A stretch of 64,000 bases of DNA, taken from Thiomicrorhabdus immobilis (GTDB lineage: Bacteria > Pseudomonadota > Gammaproteobacteria > Thiomicrospirales > Thiomicrospiraceae). Each line of letters starts with the position of its first letter. The first letter of the stretch is position 1. This document shows positions 28,220 to 38,131 of the stretch, piece after piece. Position numbers and translations under genes: made by a program. A model generated the notes under the pieces. The model was given only the letters and a program-made list of their open reading frames with translations. It searched no databases and was not told where the DNA came from. Location: NCBI RefSeq assembly GCF_021654855.1, contig NZ_AP024202.1:496001-560000 (forward strand), in the 5' to 3' direction.

Positions 28220-28750
28220 TCAGTATTCGATTTTGCTCTCTTCAACCATTTTGTAGATGTCCACACGTTTGTCATTCCCCAAGGCTTTTAGGCCCTGGTT
28301 AATCGCTTTTTCTAGATTGCCTGGATAGAACTCTTCCAAGGTTAAACCCAAAATAGGTTCAGCAATCAAATCGCCTTTAGAGTTGTAAACATAAGTGGTT
28401 GGAGCCACTTTGACTTTTTGGGATGGCGCGAAGCTTTTCATCTCAATAGCCTGGCCTGAAAAGTCCTTCATCTGCCAGTGCGCCTTATCCATAACGATTT
28501 GTCTGAACTCGGCATAGTTTTCGATATCAGTTCTTTCTAGAAGAGGGTGGATAATGTTCTCTTCCAGTTTCTTGCAATAGTTACACCAGGTAGCCGTAAA
28601 GAAAACCACAACCGGTATATTGTGTTTTTCCGCGGTTTTACCGGCTTTCTGTAAGTCGACGGCAAGCGGTAAAATCTCGCCTGCCTTGACGTTGGTCATG
28701 GAAAATAGCAGAGCCGCAGAAAGGCTTAAGCTTAATAGTTTTGACATCAT
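28220..28750 (-). CDS. Periplasmic thioredoxin-like protein
   Basis: A signal peptide (MMSKLLSLSLSAALLFSMTN, ending near VKA) is followed by a thioredoxin fold with the redox motif FFTATWCNYCKKLE and the cis-proline segment VKVAPTTYVY. This matches the DsbD-gamma/SoxW/thioredoxin_2 class of periplasmic thiol-disulfide reductases, which resolve disulfides of specific partners. I take the start at ATG 28750, seven bases after AGGAG. The frame is open to 28810, but those residues would lengthen the signal peptide awkwardly. It is downstream of ubiB on the same strand, with a 216-base gap and probably its own promoter. The partner is unknown. Confidence 0.87.
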   Translation of the reverse strand: MMSKLLSLSLSAALLFSMTNVKAGEILPLAVDLQKAGKTAEKHNIPVVVFFTATWCNYCKKLEENIIHPLLERTDIENYAEFRQIVMDKAHWQMKDFSGQAIEMKSFAPSQKVKVAPTTYVYNSKGDLIAEPILGLTLEEFYPGNLEKAINQGLKALGNDKRVDIYKMVEESKIEY

Positions 28751-28966
28751 CTGAAGGCTCCTAAATTTATGAATATGTTTTGTCTGTTGTTTAACGCTTA
28801 ATAGTGACATCTTTGTAAATTACAATGGCTTTAAGGATTCTTTTAACAAATACACGTAAATCAGTCGCCGTCATGCAATGCTGAAAATAACGGTGTAGTT
28901 GCTTTGTGCCAGGCCTATTAGGTTTAAAAAATCCTGAATTTTTGTAGCTTGCTAGGAACCTTTAAA

Positions 28967-30580
28967 TTACTTTTTAATTAAAAATAATCCACCAGTAATC
29001 AGTAACCCAAGCTGAATCCAGTCTTGGTATTGCGATTCCATTGGCAGCAACAAACCGAATAGAATCAGAACAAAACCAATCGCTCTTTGGCGTTGTTGGC
29101 GATTCTGTTGTTCAAGTTGTTTTTCAATTTTGGCAATCTGTTGCGATTGAATGCTCAGACCTTGATGCGATAATTTATTCAAAGTGCTGTAGAGTAGGCC
29201 AGGTATCTCTGGCGCTTGCTCCATCCAGAACGGTAAATTGCTTTTGATTTTCTTGGCTAAGCCTTTTGGCCCAACACGTTCTTGCATCCAATCTTCTAGG
29301 AACGGTTTTGCGGTATCCCATAGATCCAATTCATCATCCAGCTGTCGGCCTAAACCTTCAATATTGAGTAAAGTCTTCTGCAATAATACCAGTTGCGGTT
29401 GTACCTCCATACCAAAGCGGCGTGCAGTTTGGAACAGACGCATCAGCACTAAACCAAAAGAGATCTCTTTCAGTGGTCTATCCCAAATGGGCTCACAGAC
29501 CGAGCGAATCGCCGACTCCAATTCATTCACTCGAGTCTCTCTTGGCACCCATTCCGATTCGATGTGCAGTTCAGATACACGCAGATAATCGCGGTTAAAG
29601 AACGCTAAAAAGTTCTCTGCCAAATAACGCTGGTCTTCAGGGGTTAAGGTGCCCATAATCCCAAAGTCGATGGCGGCATAACGGCCGTCAGGCAACACAA
29701 AGATATTTCCTGGATGCATATCGGCATGGAAGAAGTTGTGCTTGAAAACCTGTGTGAAGAAGATGATGACCCCTTTGGCACTCAAATCGGTTAAATCAAT
29801 CCCGGCTTCAATCAGTTTTTCGGTTTCGCTGATACGGATTCCTCGAATGCGCTCCATGGTCATGACACTTTCAGAGGTGTGTGACCAATAGACTTCAGGC
29901 ACATACAATAAATCAGAGCCTTCAAAGTTACGCTTTAGTTGGCCGGCATTCGCGGCTTCCCGAATCATATCGAGTTCATCGAGAATGGTTTTTTCGAATT
30001 CGGCCACCACTTCAACCGGGTGCAAACGGCGTGCTATCTTAACCGCCGCCTCGAGCAGTTTTGCCAGACTGAACATAATGGAAACATCTTGCTCAATGAC
30101 GGGTTTGATGTCTGGACGAACCACTTTAACCACCACTTCAGTACCCGAATGCAAGGTCGCTTCGTGCACCTGGGCAATCGAAGCCGAAGCCATTGGTACC
30201 GGATTAAAGCTGGAAAAAGCCTCTTCTACCGATTGATTCAGACCTTTTTCAATCAACGCCAATGAGTGGTTTTCATCAAATGGCGGGCAGTCATCTTGCA
30301 GTTTGGCGAGTTCAAGGGAGATATCGTGCGGTAATAAGTCCTTACGGGTGGATAACGCTTGTCCGAATTTAATGAAAATGGGCCCAAGTTCCTCTAAAGA
30401 GAGGCGAATGCGCTCTCCACGTGAAGCATTTGAACGCACACTCCAGTTCCACGGAAAGATTTTGTTTACCAGAATGAGCCAAGCATATTTGGTATCGGTC
30501 AAAATCATCTTATCGATTTGGTAGTGGGTGAGTACACGGTTGATTTTGATGATGCGCGAGATTTTTTTAAATAGCTTCAT
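28967..30580 (-). CDS. ubiB: Ubiquinone biosynthesis accessory kinase-like ATPase UbiB
   Basis: UbiB is an atypical kinase/ATPase (ADCK/Coq8 family) needed for ubiquinone synthesis, probably by extracting or organising intermediates at the membrane. The 537-residue protein has the KxGQ motif (FIKFGQALSTRKDLL), the Ala-rich nucleotide loop (MASASIAQVHEATL), HADMHPGNIFV and IDFGIMG. It ends with two hydrophobic segments that anchor it in the inner membrane. It is the third gene of ubiE-ubiJ-ubiB, 24 bases after ubiJ. Confidence 0.96.
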   Translation of the reverse strand: MKLFKKISRIIKINRVLTHYQIDKMILTDTKYAWLILVNKIFPWNWSVRSNASRGERIRLSLEELGPIFIKFGQALSTRKDLLPHDISLELAKLQDDCPPFDENHSLALIEKGLNQSVEEAFSSFNPVPMASASIAQVHEATLHSGTEVVVKVVRPDIKPVIEQDVSIMFSLAKLLEAAVKIARRLHPVEVVAEFEKTILDELDMIREAANAGQLKRNFEGSDLLYVPEVYWSHTSESVMTMERIRGIRISETEKLIEAGIDLTDLSAKGVIIFFTQVFKHNFFHADMHPGNIFVLPDGRYAAIDFGIMGTLTPEDQRYLAENFLAFFNRDYLRVSELHIESEWVPRETRVNELESAIRSVCEPIWDRPLKEISFGLVLMRLFQTARRFGMEVQPQLVLLQKTLLNIEGLGRQLDDELDLWDTAKPFLEDWMQERVGPKGLAKKIKSNLPFWMEQAPEIPGLLYSTLNKLSHQGLSIQSQQIAKIEKQLEQQNRQQRQRAIGFVLILFGLLLPMESQYQDWIQLGLLITGGLFLIKK

Positions 30581-30604
30581 GGATTTCTGTCTTATGGAAG
30601 GGGG

Positions 30605-31213
30605 TTATTGATGATTATTGACAAGCGTTTCGATACGCTCGGCCATCTGCTGGACGTCGTTGTTGATTTGCTCAACGTCTTTCACAAAATGCTCAACTTG
30701 ATTGCGGGTTGGCAAGGCATTGATTTCAAATTGCAGGTATTCACGCAGGGTATCGCCCGCATATTGTTTGGCGTTTTGTTTTCGTTCAAGCAAAGAGCGG
30801 ACACCGTGCCCAATTTTAAACGCGACTAAATCACCGGTGTAATGTGACAGGTGTTCTTCCCAATCGATTTCCAAGTGGCTGATTGCGTTTATGAACTGTT
30901 GTGCAAGCTGTTGGTCGCCAGCGGTGATTTTCGCGGTCAGGTCATGGCTAAACGGTAGGCTAAGCAGTTCAGAAATATCGGTTTGAATCGCAGCGTCAGC
31001 AACACCGGCCAGCTCTCGTTGAACAGCAATGCTTCTTTGGTTGATCAGGCAGAATAAGGTTTGCTGAAACGGTGTAATGGTAATGGCAATCACTTTAGCG
31101 TCCAAGGCATCAAAAGCTTGTCCTTTTTCCTCATCTAAATAAATGGCGGTATTCACCGCTATCTCAAAAGATTTTGAAAACGTAATATCTACCAGGCCTG
31201 GTTGTTTAGTCAT
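30605..31213 (-). CDS. ubiJ: Ubiquinone biosynthesis accessory factor UbiJ
   Basis: UbiJ carries an SCP2-type lipid-binding domain that holds polyprenylated intermediates in the soluble Ubi complex. The 202-residue length, the N-terminal SCP2-like region, and the C-terminal coiled segment (VKDVEQINNDVQQMAERIE) match the family. Primary sequence conservation is low, so position between ubiE and ubiB is much of the evidence. An exact iterated palindrome encodes PGLV at residues 5-8. Confidence 0.88.
   Translation of the reverse strand: MTKQPGLVDITFSKSFEIAVNTAIYLDEEKGQAFDALDAKVIAITITPFQQTLFCLINQRSIAVQRELAGVADAAIQTDISELLSLPFSHDLTAKITAGDQQLAQQFINAISHLEIDWEEHLSHYTGDLVAFKIGHGVRSLLERKQNAKQYAGDTLREYLQFEINALPTRNQVEHFVKDVEQINNDVQQMAERIETLVNNHQ
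31191..31202. repeat. ACCAGGCCTGGT palindrome, exact, in ubiJ
   Basis: Exact copy near the 5' end of ubiJ, minus-strand codons CCA GGC CTG GTA (Pro-Gly-Leu-Val). Confidence 0.95.
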
Positions 31214-31264
31214 AACATAAGTCCAAATTTAAATTGCCGCTTGAGTTAATACCTTTCTAAATAA

Positions 31265-32017
31265 TCAATATTTCCAGGCGCGGTGGAGAGCCACGATGCC
31301 TTCGCTCATATTGATGTATTCGGCTTTATCAAATCCAGCATCCAGCATCATCTGCTTAAGTGTCTCTTGGTCCGGGTGCATACGAATCGATTCGGCTAAA
31401 TACTGGTAGCTGGCTTCGTCATCGGCAATGAATTTACCCATTTTCGGCAGGATATTAAAAGAGTAGAAGTCATACAGTTTTGCCAACATGGGTTGAGTGA
31501 CTTTGGAAAACTCCAAGACCATCAATTGTCCACCTGGTTTCAACACTCGGCATAACTCTTCAAGCGCCTTGTCTTTATTGGTGACGTTGCGTAATCCGAA
31601 GGCAATGGTCGCTACATCAAAAGTGTTATCGGGAAAACCCAGGGCTTCGGCATTGGTGATGGTGTAATCCACATTGCCCACAATCCCTTCGTTGATTAAG
31701 CGGTCGCGGCCAACACGAACCATGCTCTCGTTGATATCGGCCAAAACCACCTTTCCATCTTTACCCACACGTTTAGCAAACGCTTTGGTCAGGTCACCCG
31801 TACCGCCCGCTAAATCCAACACGGTATGCCCAGGACGTACACCACTTAATTCAATGGTTTTACGTTTCCAAATTCGGTGAATTCCCATCGACATCACATC
31901 GTTCATAATGTCGTAGTTGCCTGCTACCGAGTCAAAAACGCCTTTGACCTTTTTGACTTTTTCTTCTAACGGAACTTCCGTAAATCCAAAATCGATGGTT
32001 TTTTTATCTTGACTCAT
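31265..32017 (-). CDS. ubiE: Ubiquinone/menaquinone C-methyltransferase
   Basis: UbiE performs the SAM-dependent C-methylation of the quinone ring in ubiquinone (and menaquinone, if made) synthesis. The 250-residue protein shows the SAM motif [16 protein letters not shown], the family signatures [17 protein letters not shown] and [13 protein letters not shown], and [15 protein letters not shown]. It follows the DUF971 gene by 75 bases and precedes ubiJ by 51. Confidence 0.97.
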   Translation of the reverse strand: MSQDKKTIDFGFTEVPLEEKVKKVKGVFDSVAGNYDIMNDVMSMGIHRIWKRKTIELSGVRPGHTVLDLAGGTGDLTKAFAKRVGKDGKVVLADINESMVRVGRDRLINEGIVGNVDYTITNAEALGFPDNTFDVATIAFGLRNVTNKDKALEELCRVLKPGGQLMVLEFSKVTQPMLAKLYDFYSFNILPKMGKFIADDEASYQYLAESIRMHPDQETLKQMMLDAGFDKAEYINMSEGIVALHRAWKY

Positions 32018-32092
32018 AACAGAACCTTTTTAGTGTGAGCACAATGTGAGTGTGGTTAGTATTCGTTGGTTTGGCTTGATATCAAAGCGATT

Positions 32093-32479
32093 CTATGTAT
32101 TTTTAATACTCTGCTTCAACTTGTCCAATTCTGGATGTTGATGGCCGGCGCGCATCACACGGCGCAGATAATCCACCCAATAATCTTGTTGGTGTTTGCC
32201 TAAATCGTAAAGACGTTCCCAGGTATAAAGTCCGGTATCGTGGCCATCATCAAAATGCAGTTTTACCGCGTAGTTGCCCACTGGGGTGATATCGGCAATA
32301 TTGACATCCTGTTTGTCCAATTGCAGTACTTCTTGACCAGGGGTGTGGCCGGTTACTTCGGCCGACTGTGAGTAAACCCGCAAGAATTCACAGCTGAAGC
32401 TAAACTCCTCTCCGCTATCAAAAGCCACATCTAGCGTTTTTGATTTTTGATGAAGTTTAATATCAGTAGGATGTGGCAT
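32093..32479 (-). CDS. DUF971 domain protein
   Basis: This 128-residue protein is a stand-alone DUF971, the N-terminal domain of gamma-butyrobetaine hydroxylases and a domain found near some Fe-S or Mrp proteins. It has the usual PTDIKLHQKSKTLDV start, FSCEFLRVYS, and the DDGHDTGLYTWERLYDLG segment. No function is established. It lies 11 bases downstream of hslU and upstream of ubiE, an order also found in Pseudomonas-type genomes, so it is a reliable marker of conserved gene order here. Confidence 0.9.
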   Translation of the reverse strand: MPHPTDIKLHQKSKTLDVAFDSGEEFSFSCEFLRVYSQSAEVTGHTPGQEVLQLDKQDVNIADITPVGNYAVKLHFDDGHDTGLYTWERLYDLGKHQQDYWVDYLRRVMRAGHQHPELDKLKQSIKNT

Positions 32480-32490
32480 AAAATCAACCG

Positions 32491-33810
32491 TTACAGAATA
32501 TATTGTGATAAATCTTGGTCAACCGCCAGTTCACCTAGGCGTTCGTCAACCATAGCCGCATTCACCACGATATTGGCCCCAGGCATGGTCGGCGCTTCGA
32601 AAGAGACATCTTCCAATAAACGCTCAAGAACCGTGTGCAAACGGCGCGCTCCGATGTTCTCGGTACTCTCGTTAACCTGGTAAGCGATTTCCGCCAAACG
32701 CTGAATACCATCTTCAGTAAAGCTTAAATCGACCCCTTCGGTTTTCAGCAGGGCGATGGCTTGCGTGGTTAATGCGGCTTTTGGCTCGGTTAGGATGCGG
32801 ACAAAATCCTCAACACGTAATGACTTCAATTCCACACGAATCGGTAAACGACCTTGCAACTCAGGAATTAAATCCGAAGGTTTAGATAGGTGGAACGCAC
32901 CCGAGGCGATAAATAGGATATGGTCGGTTTTAATCATGCCATACTTGGTTGAAACCGTACTGCCTTCAATAAGAGGTAATAGGTCACGTTGAACTCCTTC
33001 TCGTGACACTTCACCGCCACCAGCATCCTGGCGTTTGGCAACCTTATCGATTTCATCGATAAACACAATACCGTTTTGCTCAACACTCTCTATCGCTTGG
33101 GTTTTGATGTCTTCTTCATTCACCAAACGCTGCGCCTCTTCTTCGGTTAAGGCTTTAAGCGCTTTTTTAATGCTGAGTTTACGTTTCTCTTTTTTGTTTT
33201 TACCTAAGCCTTCAAACATGCCTTGCAGTTGTTGCGTCATCTCTTCCATGCCTGGAGCGCCTAAGATTTCGACATGCGCGGGTGCCGCAGCTAGGTCGAT
33301 TTCGATCTCTTTATCATCCAGGTCTCCCTCACGCAGGCGTTTACGGAATTTTTGACGAGTCTCTGACATATTGTCATAACTCTCTTCTTCACGACCGCGA
33401 GCCGGTGGCAACAGAATGTCTAAAATACGCTCTTCGGCTTTATCTTCGGCTTGACGCTGGACATTTTTGATGGCGTTTTCACGCATCATTTTCACCGCGC
33501 TTTCGGCTAAATCGCGAATGATCGAATCGACATCTCGGCCGACATAACCGACTTCGGTAAACTTGGTCGCTTCGATTTTCAAAAACGGTGCATTCGCCAA
33601 TTTGGCTAAACGGCGGGCAATTTCAGTTTTACCCACCCCGGTCGGACCAATCATCAGAATGTTTTTTGGAGTGACTTCCGTACGTAGATCATCAGACAAT
33701 TGACTGCGTCGCCAGCGGTTACGCAGGGCAATGGCAACCGCACGTTTGGCTTCGGCCTGACCAACAATATGAGAATCTAAACTATGAACGATTTCTTTTG
33801 GTGTCATCAT
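32491..33810 (-). CDS. hslU: ATP-dependent protease ATPase subunit HslU
   Basis: HslU is the AAA+ unfoldase that feeds substrates into the HslV peptidase. From ATG 33810 the protein has 439 residues. It shows Walker A GPTGVGKT (55-62), the pore loop with [14 protein letters not shown], an intermediate domain, and Walker [15 protein letters not shown]. The frame is open 45 codons further upstream, but [20 protein letters not shown] matches the normal family start and AAGGA lies ahead of it. Its partner hslV is 3 kb away on the other strand, which is unusual because the two normally form one operon. Confidence 0.97.
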   Translation of the reverse strand: MMTPKEIVHSLDSHIVGQAEAKRAVAIALRNRWRRSQLSDDLRTEVTPKNILMIGPTGVGKTEIARRLAKLANAPFLKIEATKFTEVGYVGRDVDSIIRDLAESAVKMMRENAIKNVQRQAEDKAEERILDILLPPARGREEESYDNMSETRQKFRKRLREGDLDDKEIEIDLAAAPAHVEILGAPGMEEMTQQLQGMFEGLGKNKKEKRKLSIKKALKALTEEEAQRLVNEEDIKTQAIESVEQNGIVFIDEIDKVAKRQDAGGGEVSREGVQRDLLPLIEGSTVSTKYGMIKTDHILFIASGAFHLSKPSDLIPELQGRLPIRVELKSLRVEDFVRILTEPKAALTTQAIALLKTEGVDLSFTEDGIQRLAEIAYQVNESTENIGARRLHTVLERLLEDVSFEAPTMPGANIVVNAAMVDERLGELAVDQDLSQYIL

Positions 33811-33959
33811 CGAAAAAATGGTCCTTAAAAATTTATATGAAAATAAAGCCAACATTATAAAGGAAAAGTCCTCGCTTTGTGTGTAGATGGTTTGCGTATC
33901 GACTACATGCGTGATAAATTCAGCGCTATATAAAAACCAGCACAATTTTAAGGATAAAC

Positions 33960-34823
33960 ATGTCAGTTCAATCTATTGATACAGGGGTAGTGCAACCAAC
34001 CATTAAGTTCACCAAGATGCAGGGGTTGGGAAATGACTTTATGGTGATCGATGCGATCCATCAGTCAGTCGAGTTCAGTGTCGACAAAATCCAGCTGTGG
34101 TCGGATAGACATTTTGGGATTGGCTTTGATCAACTGTTGGTGGTCGAGCAAGCGAGCCAAGCGGGGGTGGATTTTCGTTACCGCATTTTTAATGCAGATG
34201 GTTCAGAAGTTCAGCAGTGCGGCAATGGCGCGCGTTGTTTTGCACGTTTTGTGTATGACAAAGGTCTGACCGATAAAACCGAAATCAAGGTGGAAACCGC
34301 ATCCGGTGTGATTGTGCTTTATATTGAAGCGCAGGGTTTGGTACGTGTGAATATGGGGCTGCCCAATTTTGAACCCAGCAGCCTGCCTTTTTTGGCTTAC
34401 AGCAGACAAGATGAGTATGCGTTGAGTGTTTTGGGTGAAACTTTATTGATTGGTGCCGTTTCAATGGGCAATCCTCATGCGGTCTTACCGGTGGATGATA
34501 TCAACAGCGCACCGGTCGAAAAGTTTGGCGCTGCGATAGAGTCCCATTCCAGTTTCCCTGAAAGGGTGAATGTGGGTTTTGCTCAACGAGTCGACCGTAA
34601 TCATATTCGGCTGAGAGTCTATGAACGTGGCGCGGCAGAAACCTTGGCTTGCGGGACCGGAGCTTGTGCGGCAATGGTGGTGTTAAGGCAGTGGCAACAA
34701 GTGGATGATGATGTGACCGTCAGTTTGCCTGGCGGAGATTTATTGATTCAATGGAATGGTCAGGCAGGCTCTCCAGTATGGATGAGTGGACCGGCGGTCA
34801 CGGTCTTTGAAGGAGAGATTTAA
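33960..34823 (+). CDS. dapF: Diaminopimelate epimerase
   Basis: DapF interconverts LL- and meso-diaminopimelate for lysine and peptidoglycan synthesis. The two catalytic cysteines are in [13 protein letters not shown] and [28 protein letters not shown] is the N-terminal signature. There are about 13 extra residues before it; I keep the ATG at 33960 because AAGGA lies seven bases upstream. It is divergent from hslU across 149 bases and runs directly into the next gene. Confidence 0.97.
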   Translation: MSVQSIDTGVVQPTIKFTKMQGLGNDFMVIDAIHQSVEFSVDKIQLWSDRHFGIGFDQLLVVEQASQAGVDFRYRIFNADGSEVQQCGNGARCFARFVYDKGLTDKTEIKVETASGVIVLYIEAQGLVRVNMGLPNFEPSSLPFLAYSRQDEYALSVLGETLLIGAVSMGNPHAVLPVDDINSAPVEKFGAAIESHSSFPERVNVGFAQRVDRNHIRLRVYERGAAETLACGTGACAAMVVLRQWQQVDDDVTVSLPGGDLLIQWNGQAGSPVWMSGPAVTVFEGEI

Positions 34824-35522
34824 ATGAGTAATAGTGCAGTCACAGGCCCTTTAAGCAAAACTAAGATTTCTGCAGAGGAAGTCGCCAATTATTTGAACCA
34901 GAACCCAAAGTTTTTTCATGTTTTCCCAAGACTGTTAGACGATTTGAGCATACCGCATCCAAAATCGGGTCAAGCGGTTTCCTTATTGGAAAGACAGGTT
35001 TTTCAACTTCGTGAACAGCGTGATACCTTAAAGATTGAAGTGGATAATCTGGTGAACGTGGCGACTGAAAACGGCCAACTGTTTTATAAGGTTCAACAGT
35101 TTACCAAGGCGTTGATGGCCACCCAGAGTGAGCAGGCTTTGGTCTCCGCGGTTTATGAACAGATGCATGATTTGTTTGAAGTCGACCAGGTGGCGATGGT
35201 GTCATGGGATGTGCCTAAAACCAGTTTAGAGGGCATAACCCAATTAGGTGTCAGTCAATCTTGGTCGGACGCCTTGAAAACGTCACTTAAACCGCATAAG
35301 CCGGTGTGCGGTTTATTAGAGAACGAGTGGCAAATTGGCTTGTTCCATACTTCCGAAGCGATGCAATCTGTCTGTTTATTGCCAATGGGTGATGATGCGG
35401 TTTGGGGGGTATTGGCTTTGGGGAGTAAAACCAATCGTTTTCATCCAGATTTAGGCACTTATTTCTTGAATATGATGGCGGAATTGATTGGTGCCCGCCT
35501 TAATCCGTTGTTTGAAAAGTAG
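34824..35522 (+). CDS. DUF484 family protein
   Basis: This 232-residue protein belongs to DUF484, a GAF-like domain family nearly always encoded between dapF and xerC in gammaproteobacteria. The start includes the typical VANYLNQNPKFFHVFPRLLDDLSIPHP. A short coiled region (about 53-80) precedes the GAF-like part, which ends with LLPMGDDAVWGVLALGS. Its ATG immediately follows the dapF stop codon, implying translational coupling. No molecular function is known. Confidence 0.92.
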   Translation: MSNSAVTGPLSKTKISAEEVANYLNQNPKFFHVFPRLLDDLSIPHPKSGQAVSLLERQVFQLREQRDTLKIEVDNLVNVATENGQLFYKVQQFTKALMATQSEQALVSAVYEQMHDLFEVDQVAMVSWDVPKTSLEGITQLGVSQSWSDALKTSLKPHKPVCGLLENEWQIGLFHTSEAMQSVCLLPMGDDAVWGVLALGSKTNRFHPDLGTYFLNMMAELIGARLNPLFEK

Positions 35523-35527
35523 ATATC

Positions 35528-36505
35528 ATGTCTTTCAGTGCGTCAGAAAATCACTTTATCGGTCAGTTTATCCGCCATCTGCAGGCGCAAAATAAATCGG
35601 TGCACACCGTGTCTAACTACCAGCGAGATATCGAGGATTTTCTGGGTTTCTATTTGGCGGATGAGTTGGCAGTGACGGATGCCAGTCGCGATGAAACACA
35701 AGCCGACCATGAATTGAGAGGGATTATTGGCGCATTCAATGATTGGCGCTTAATCGATTCGCAAACTATCCGTGCGTTTATGGCTTATCGTGTACAGCAT
35801 GGTATCAGCGCTCGAACCTTGGCAAGGCAACTCTCGGCGATCCGTTCTTTTTACGATTATCTATTACAAAAAAAAGTTGTGGTTAAAAACCCGGCAAAAG
35901 GGGTTAAAGCGCCTAAACAACCCCAGCCATTACCCAAAAGTGTCGATGTCGATTGGATGCAGAGATTGCTGGATCAGCCATTGGAAACTTGGCAAGATAC
36001 ACGTGACCAAGCGATGTTTGAGTTGCTCTATTCGGCGGGGTTGCGTGTTTCGGAATTAGCGGAATTAGATATTTCACCAGGCCTGGATGAAGCCGAATCG
36101 GGCTGGGTTCGAGTTTTGGGTAAAGGTCAAAAGGAGCGTCTGGCTCCGGTTGGTTCTAAGTCTTTATTGGCATTAAAAAATTGGCTGGCAATACGTGCAG
36201 ATTACGCCAAAGAGGATGAGCAGGCGGTCTTTGTCAATCAACGGGGTAATCGTTTGAGTGTGCGTTCCATTCAAAACCAGTTGGATAAAAGAACCCTGCA
36301 AGCCGGTTTGCCAACCAAAATGTCACCGCATAGATTACGCCATGCTTGCGCCACACATGTCTTGGAATCCAGTGGTGACTTGCGTGCGGTGCAAGAAATT
36401 TTAGGGCATGCGAATTTATCGACCACCCAGATTTACACCAAACTCGATCTGCAACATCTCGCACAGGTCTACGATCAGGCCCATCCACGAGCCAAAAAAC
36501 ATTAA
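35528..36505 (+). CDS. xerC: Tyrosine recombinase XerC
   Basis: XerC resolves chromosome dimers at dif with XerD. The 325-residue protein has the N-terminal SAM-like core-binding domain and the catalytic domain. Its active residues are in SAGLRVSELAEL (Arg), HRLRHACATH (His-x-x-Arg), GHANLSTTQIYT (His/Trp position) and the nucleophile Tyr. It is about 25 residues longer than usual because of an insertion around residues 37-75. Position after dapF and DUF484 supports XerC over XerD or an integron/phage integrase. A one-mismatch iterated palindrome lies inside the gene. Confidence 0.93.
   Translation: MSFSASENHFIGQFIRHLQAQNKSVHTVSNYQRDIEDFLGFYLADELAVTDASRDETQADHELRGIIGAFNDWRLIDSQTIRAFMAYRVQHGISARTLARQLSAIRSFYDYLLQKKVVVKNPAKGVKAPKQPQPLPKSVDVDWMQRLLDQPLETWQDTRDQAMFELLYSAGLRVSELAELDISPGLDEAESGWVRVLGKGQKERLAPVGSKSLLALKNWLAIRADYAKEDEQAVFVNQRGNRLSVRSIQNQLDKRTLQAGLPTKMSPHRLRHACATHVLESSGDLRAVQEILGHANLSTTQIYTKLDLQHLAQVYDQAHPRAKKH
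36076..36087. repeat. Iterated palindrome, one mismatch, in xerC
   Basis: ACCAGGCCTGGA, codons CCA GGC CTG GAT (Pro-Gly-Leu-Asp). Confidence 0.8.
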
Positions 36506-36885
36506 CAGCTACTGCGAACACCAATCTCTGCGTAAAAAAACCATTTTTGCTTGGATGAACCACAAAGGCACGAAGACACGAAGGAAAAAAATTTTAGTAT
36601 TTGTTTGGCTTCGAATTCAGTACATACAATCTAAAATATTTTTTGCTTACATTTCTAGATTGCTTCGCTTTGTTATCGTCTCTACAGCCGAGTTCTTTGT
36701 TTCGCAATGACAGTGTGAACGGCCTTTTCTTTAAAATCTTCGTGTCTTCGTGGTCAATCGAATTTTTGCATCCGCTACGTGGTTAAATTTTAAACATCGC
36801 ATTAAAAACAATTTCTGTCTTATCGAAATCAATTTCCTTTAAAATAGCCAGATTAAAAAGTAAGTTACAAATAAAAAGGAAAGAT
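36506..36885. repeat. Noncoding repeat island between xerC and hslV
   Basis: These 380 bases hold no gene. ACGAAGACACGAAG at 36570-36583 recurs in perfect inverse orientation at 36738-36751, each copy flanked outward by an ACCAC-like word and inward by A/T-rich tracts. The 154 bases between contain an inner pair, ATTGCTTCG near 36658 and TTCGCAAT near 36701. The composition is unlike the neighbouring genes. It looks like a degenerate MITE or a REP-like palindromic element that entered between xerC and hslV. No transposase lies inside. Confidence 0.6.
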
Positions 36886-37422
36886 ATGTCTTTTCACGGA
36901 ACAACGATTTTATGTGCAAAGCGTGGCGGCCAAATGGTGATTGGCGGCGATGGTCAGGTGACATTAGGTCATGTGGTGATGAAAGGTAACGCTCGCAAGG
37001 TGCGCCGTTTATACAATGGCCAGGTGATTGCTGGTTTTGCAGGGGCAACGGCCGATGCCTTTACCTTGTTTGAACGTTTTGAAGGGCGTTTACAAACCCA
37101 TAATGGCCAGTTGATGCGTGCCGCGGTAGAGATGGCTAAAGACTGGCGTACCGACCGTGCTCTGCGTAAGCTGGAAGCGATGATGTTGGTGGCCGACAAA
37201 GACAATATGCTACTGATTTCCGGAACAGGCGATGTCATTGAACCGCAAGATGACTTTATCGCGATTGGTTCGGGTGGCAGTTACGCTCATTCAGCGGCAC
37301 AAGCGTTAATGGAAAACACCGAGTTGTCGGCTCGTGATGTGGTGGAAAAATCACTGCATATTGCTGGAGATCTATGTATCTATACAAACCACAATTTAAC
37401 CATTGAAGAATTAAGCGAATAA
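36886..37422 (+). CDS. hslV: ATP-dependent protease peptidase subunit HslV
   Basis: HslV is the proteasome-like threonine peptidase of the HslUV complex. The 178-residue protein begins MSFHGTTIL. Cleavage after Gly5 would expose the catalytic N-terminal Thr6, the propeptide form seen in many proteobacteria. GGDGQVTLG and [16 protein letters not shown] are family hallmarks. AAGGAAAG precedes the ATG. Here it stands alone, 381 bases after xerC and far from hslU. Confidence 0.96.
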   Translation: MSFHGTTILCAKRGGQMVIGGDGQVTLGHVVMKGNARKVRRLYNGQVIAGFAGATADAFTLFERFEGRLQTHNGQLMRAAVEMAKDWRTDRALRKLEAMMLVADKDNMLLISGTGDVIEPQDDFIAIGSGGSYAHSAAQALMENTELSARDVVEKSLHIAGDLCIYTNHNLTIEELSE

Positions 37423-37457
37423 ATATAGATTTAAATTATCAGACTCTATGAAGTCTA

Positions 37458-37469
37458 TACAGGCCTGGT
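37458..37469. repeat. Iterated palindrome core, two mismatches, intergenic
   Basis: TACAGGCCTGGT between hslV and the YqhA-like gene. It retains a 10-base CAGGCCTGGT core. Confidence 0.6.
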
Positions 37470-37494
37470 AGATTGAATTAAATAGGAGAGTTTT

Positions 37495-38079
37495 ATGGCC
37501 AATCATGAAGTTGAGCAAAAGAATGATGAACAAGAATTGGTTTGTACAGTAAAGAATCAAGGTATGGCTGAAAAGGTCATAGAGTCGGCATTATGGAACA
37601 GTCGATTTGTGGTGATGGTGGCTGTAGTGGCAAGTTTGTTTACGGCATTTGCTATTTTTTATACAACCTCGGTTGATGTGTTTTACACCATTAGCCATTT
37701 GACGCATTACCATTCAATGGATGATGAGGGTCGTGCATTATTAAAAGCGCAAACAGTTGCTCATGTGGTCGGCTCAGTAGATGGTTTCTTACTGGGTGCC
37801 ATTATGCTGATTTTCTCATTAGGTTTATATGAGCTATTTATCTCTAAGATTGATACGGCTGTCGATAATGTTGGTGCAAGTAAAATTTTAATGATTAACT
37901 CGTTAGATGACTTAAAAGACAAATTGGCGAAAGTGATTTTAATGATCTTAATTGTTATGTTCTTTGAGCAAGCGATTTTCTTAAAACCAACGCAACCTCT
38001 TGAGCTTTTATACTACTCTTTAGCGATTATGATGATTGCTTTAGCGTTGTATCTATCGCATAAGGCTTATGAACACTAA
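37495..38079 (+). CDS. UPF0114/YqhA-family membrane protein
   Basis: This 194-residue protein has a polar N-terminus and four hydrophobic helices (about 38-62, 95-118, 140-160, 166-185), fitting the YqhA/UPF0114 family of inner-membrane proteins of unknown function. Family-like segments are WNSRFVVMVAVVASLF, VGSVDGFLLGAIMLIFSLGLYELF and KILMINSLDDLKDKLAKVI. TAGGAGAG precedes the ATG. Its terminator, just downstream, has been split by the IS element, so transcription may now run into the IS. Confidence 0.88.
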   Translation: MANHEVEQKNDEQELVCTVKNQGMAEKVIESALWNSRFVVMVAVVASLFTAFAIFYTTSVDVFYTISHLTHYHSMDDEGRALLKAQTVAHVVGSVDGFLLGAIMLIFSLGLYELFISKIDTAVDNVGASKILMINSLDDLKDKLAKVILMILIVMFFEQAIFLKPTQPLELLYYSLAIMMIALALYLSHKAYEH

Positions 38080-38131
38080 GGTCTACAACCTATATCAATA
38101 ATACAAATTAAAAAGCCCCGTTATGAAGTGA

